64,000 nt of DNA from Sphingobium sp. OAS761. Lineage in GTDB: Bacteria > Pseudomonadota > Alphaproteobacteria > Sphingomonadales > Sphingomonadaceae. The notes under the pieces were generated by a model that searched no databases, had not been told where the DNA came from, and saw nothing but the letters and a program-made list of their open reading frames with translations. The stretch covers positions 62,001-126,000 of the forward strand of contig NZ_JALJVY010000008.1 of assembly GCF_024168485.1 (NCBI RefSeq), read 5' to 3'. This document shows positions 63,791 through 64,000 of the stretch, piece by piece; the stretch's first letter is position 1, and each line of letters starts with the position of its first letter. The position numbers and the translations under genes were made by a program.

Positions 63791-64000
63791 TGCTCGACAT
63801 GCGCCCGGATTGCGAACGCTGCGGCGTCGACCTGCACGCCGATGCGCCGGGTGCGTTCATCTGCTCCTTCGAATGCACCTTCTGCGCGTCCTGCGCCGAG
63901 GCGCTGGACGACCGCTGCCCCAATTGCGGCGGCGAATTGATGGACCGCCCGACCCGCACGGGGAAGGCGCTGGCCGGCAATCCCGCCTCGACGGTGCGGC
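63790..64000 (+). CDS. DUF1272 cysteine-rich protein, truncated by the window end
   Basis: The first 70 codons are present; the rest lies beyond base 64000. The sequence has CERC, CSFECTFCASC and CPNC, three cysteine pairs that suggest a zinc-binding fold of the DUF1272 family. The family has no assigned function. The ATG overlaps the glmM stop by one base, so it is translated with glmM. Confidence 0.85.
   Translation, partial: MLDMRPDCERCGVDLHADAPGAFICSFECTFCASCAEALDDRCPNCGGELMDRPTRTGKALAGNPASTVR

Overview
The window is a stretch of ordinary, gene-dense chromosome from a high-GC alphaproteobacterium, most likely a member of the Sphingomonadaceae (Sphingobium/Sphingomonas-like). This is inferred from base composition, gatCAB, a FecI/FecR/TonB-receptor unit with an STN domain, GbsR and MerR regulators, DUF2141 and DUF3857 proteins and many peptidases. 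No insertion sequence, prophage, CRISPR array or plasmid function is visible, and no gap between genes exceeds about 300 bases.

Layout. 1-3665: a small membrane protein and a GbsR/MarR regulator that share a palindromic operator, a dicarboxylate/amino acid symporter and an exported M20 peptidase. 3811-8558: a tightly coupled locus (LPG-synthase-like membrane protein, DUF2141 protein, glycosyltransferase, 59-residue ORF, DUF2334 deacetylase, glycosyltransferase) that looks like an envelope glycoconjugate pathway with no function I can name. 8559-15108 (minus): branched-chain amino acid synthesis, with leuA behind a leucine-codon leader peptide, a YceI protein, ilvC, ilvN, an unknown gene and ilvB. 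15206-20240: miaA and serB with overlapping divergent start codons, a lipoprotein, an L,D-transpeptidase, and a glutaredoxin-MauE fusion facing a MerR regulator across a mer-type operator. 20273-26872: ruvX, a DUF3089 hydrolase, gatCAB and two exported proteins.

27028-34250 (minus): ECF sigma factor, FecR anti-sigma factor, TonB-dependent receptor and a large autotransporter. 34501-45636: a serine hydrolase, then the complete glycogen cluster glgP-glgB-glgC-glgA-glgX with a NudK-type Nudix hydrolase overlapping its 3' end. 45703-49722: a 1339-residue RTX protein with no type I exporter nearby. 49963-53427: tRNA-Lys, folK, a family 5 uracil-DNA glycosylase, a small monooxygenase, and aguB/aguA for putrescine synthesis from agmatine. 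53526-60670: three exported or lipid-anchored hydrolases or peptide-handling proteins (M28, S9, DUF3857/transglutaminase/TPR). 60758-64000: CsbD, an alanine/glycine symporter, glmM and a truncated DUF1272 protein.

The most interesting items are the uncharacterised envelope locus, the leuA leader with mutually exclusive RNA pairings, the MerR/glutaredoxin-MauE pair whose mercury-type operator is conserved although the regulator lacks one mercury-ligand cysteine, the unknown gene inside the ilvB-ilvN operon, the internally duplicated RTX protein, and the overlapping start codons of miaA and serB. All functions are read from translated sequence and remembered family motifs; no database search was run.
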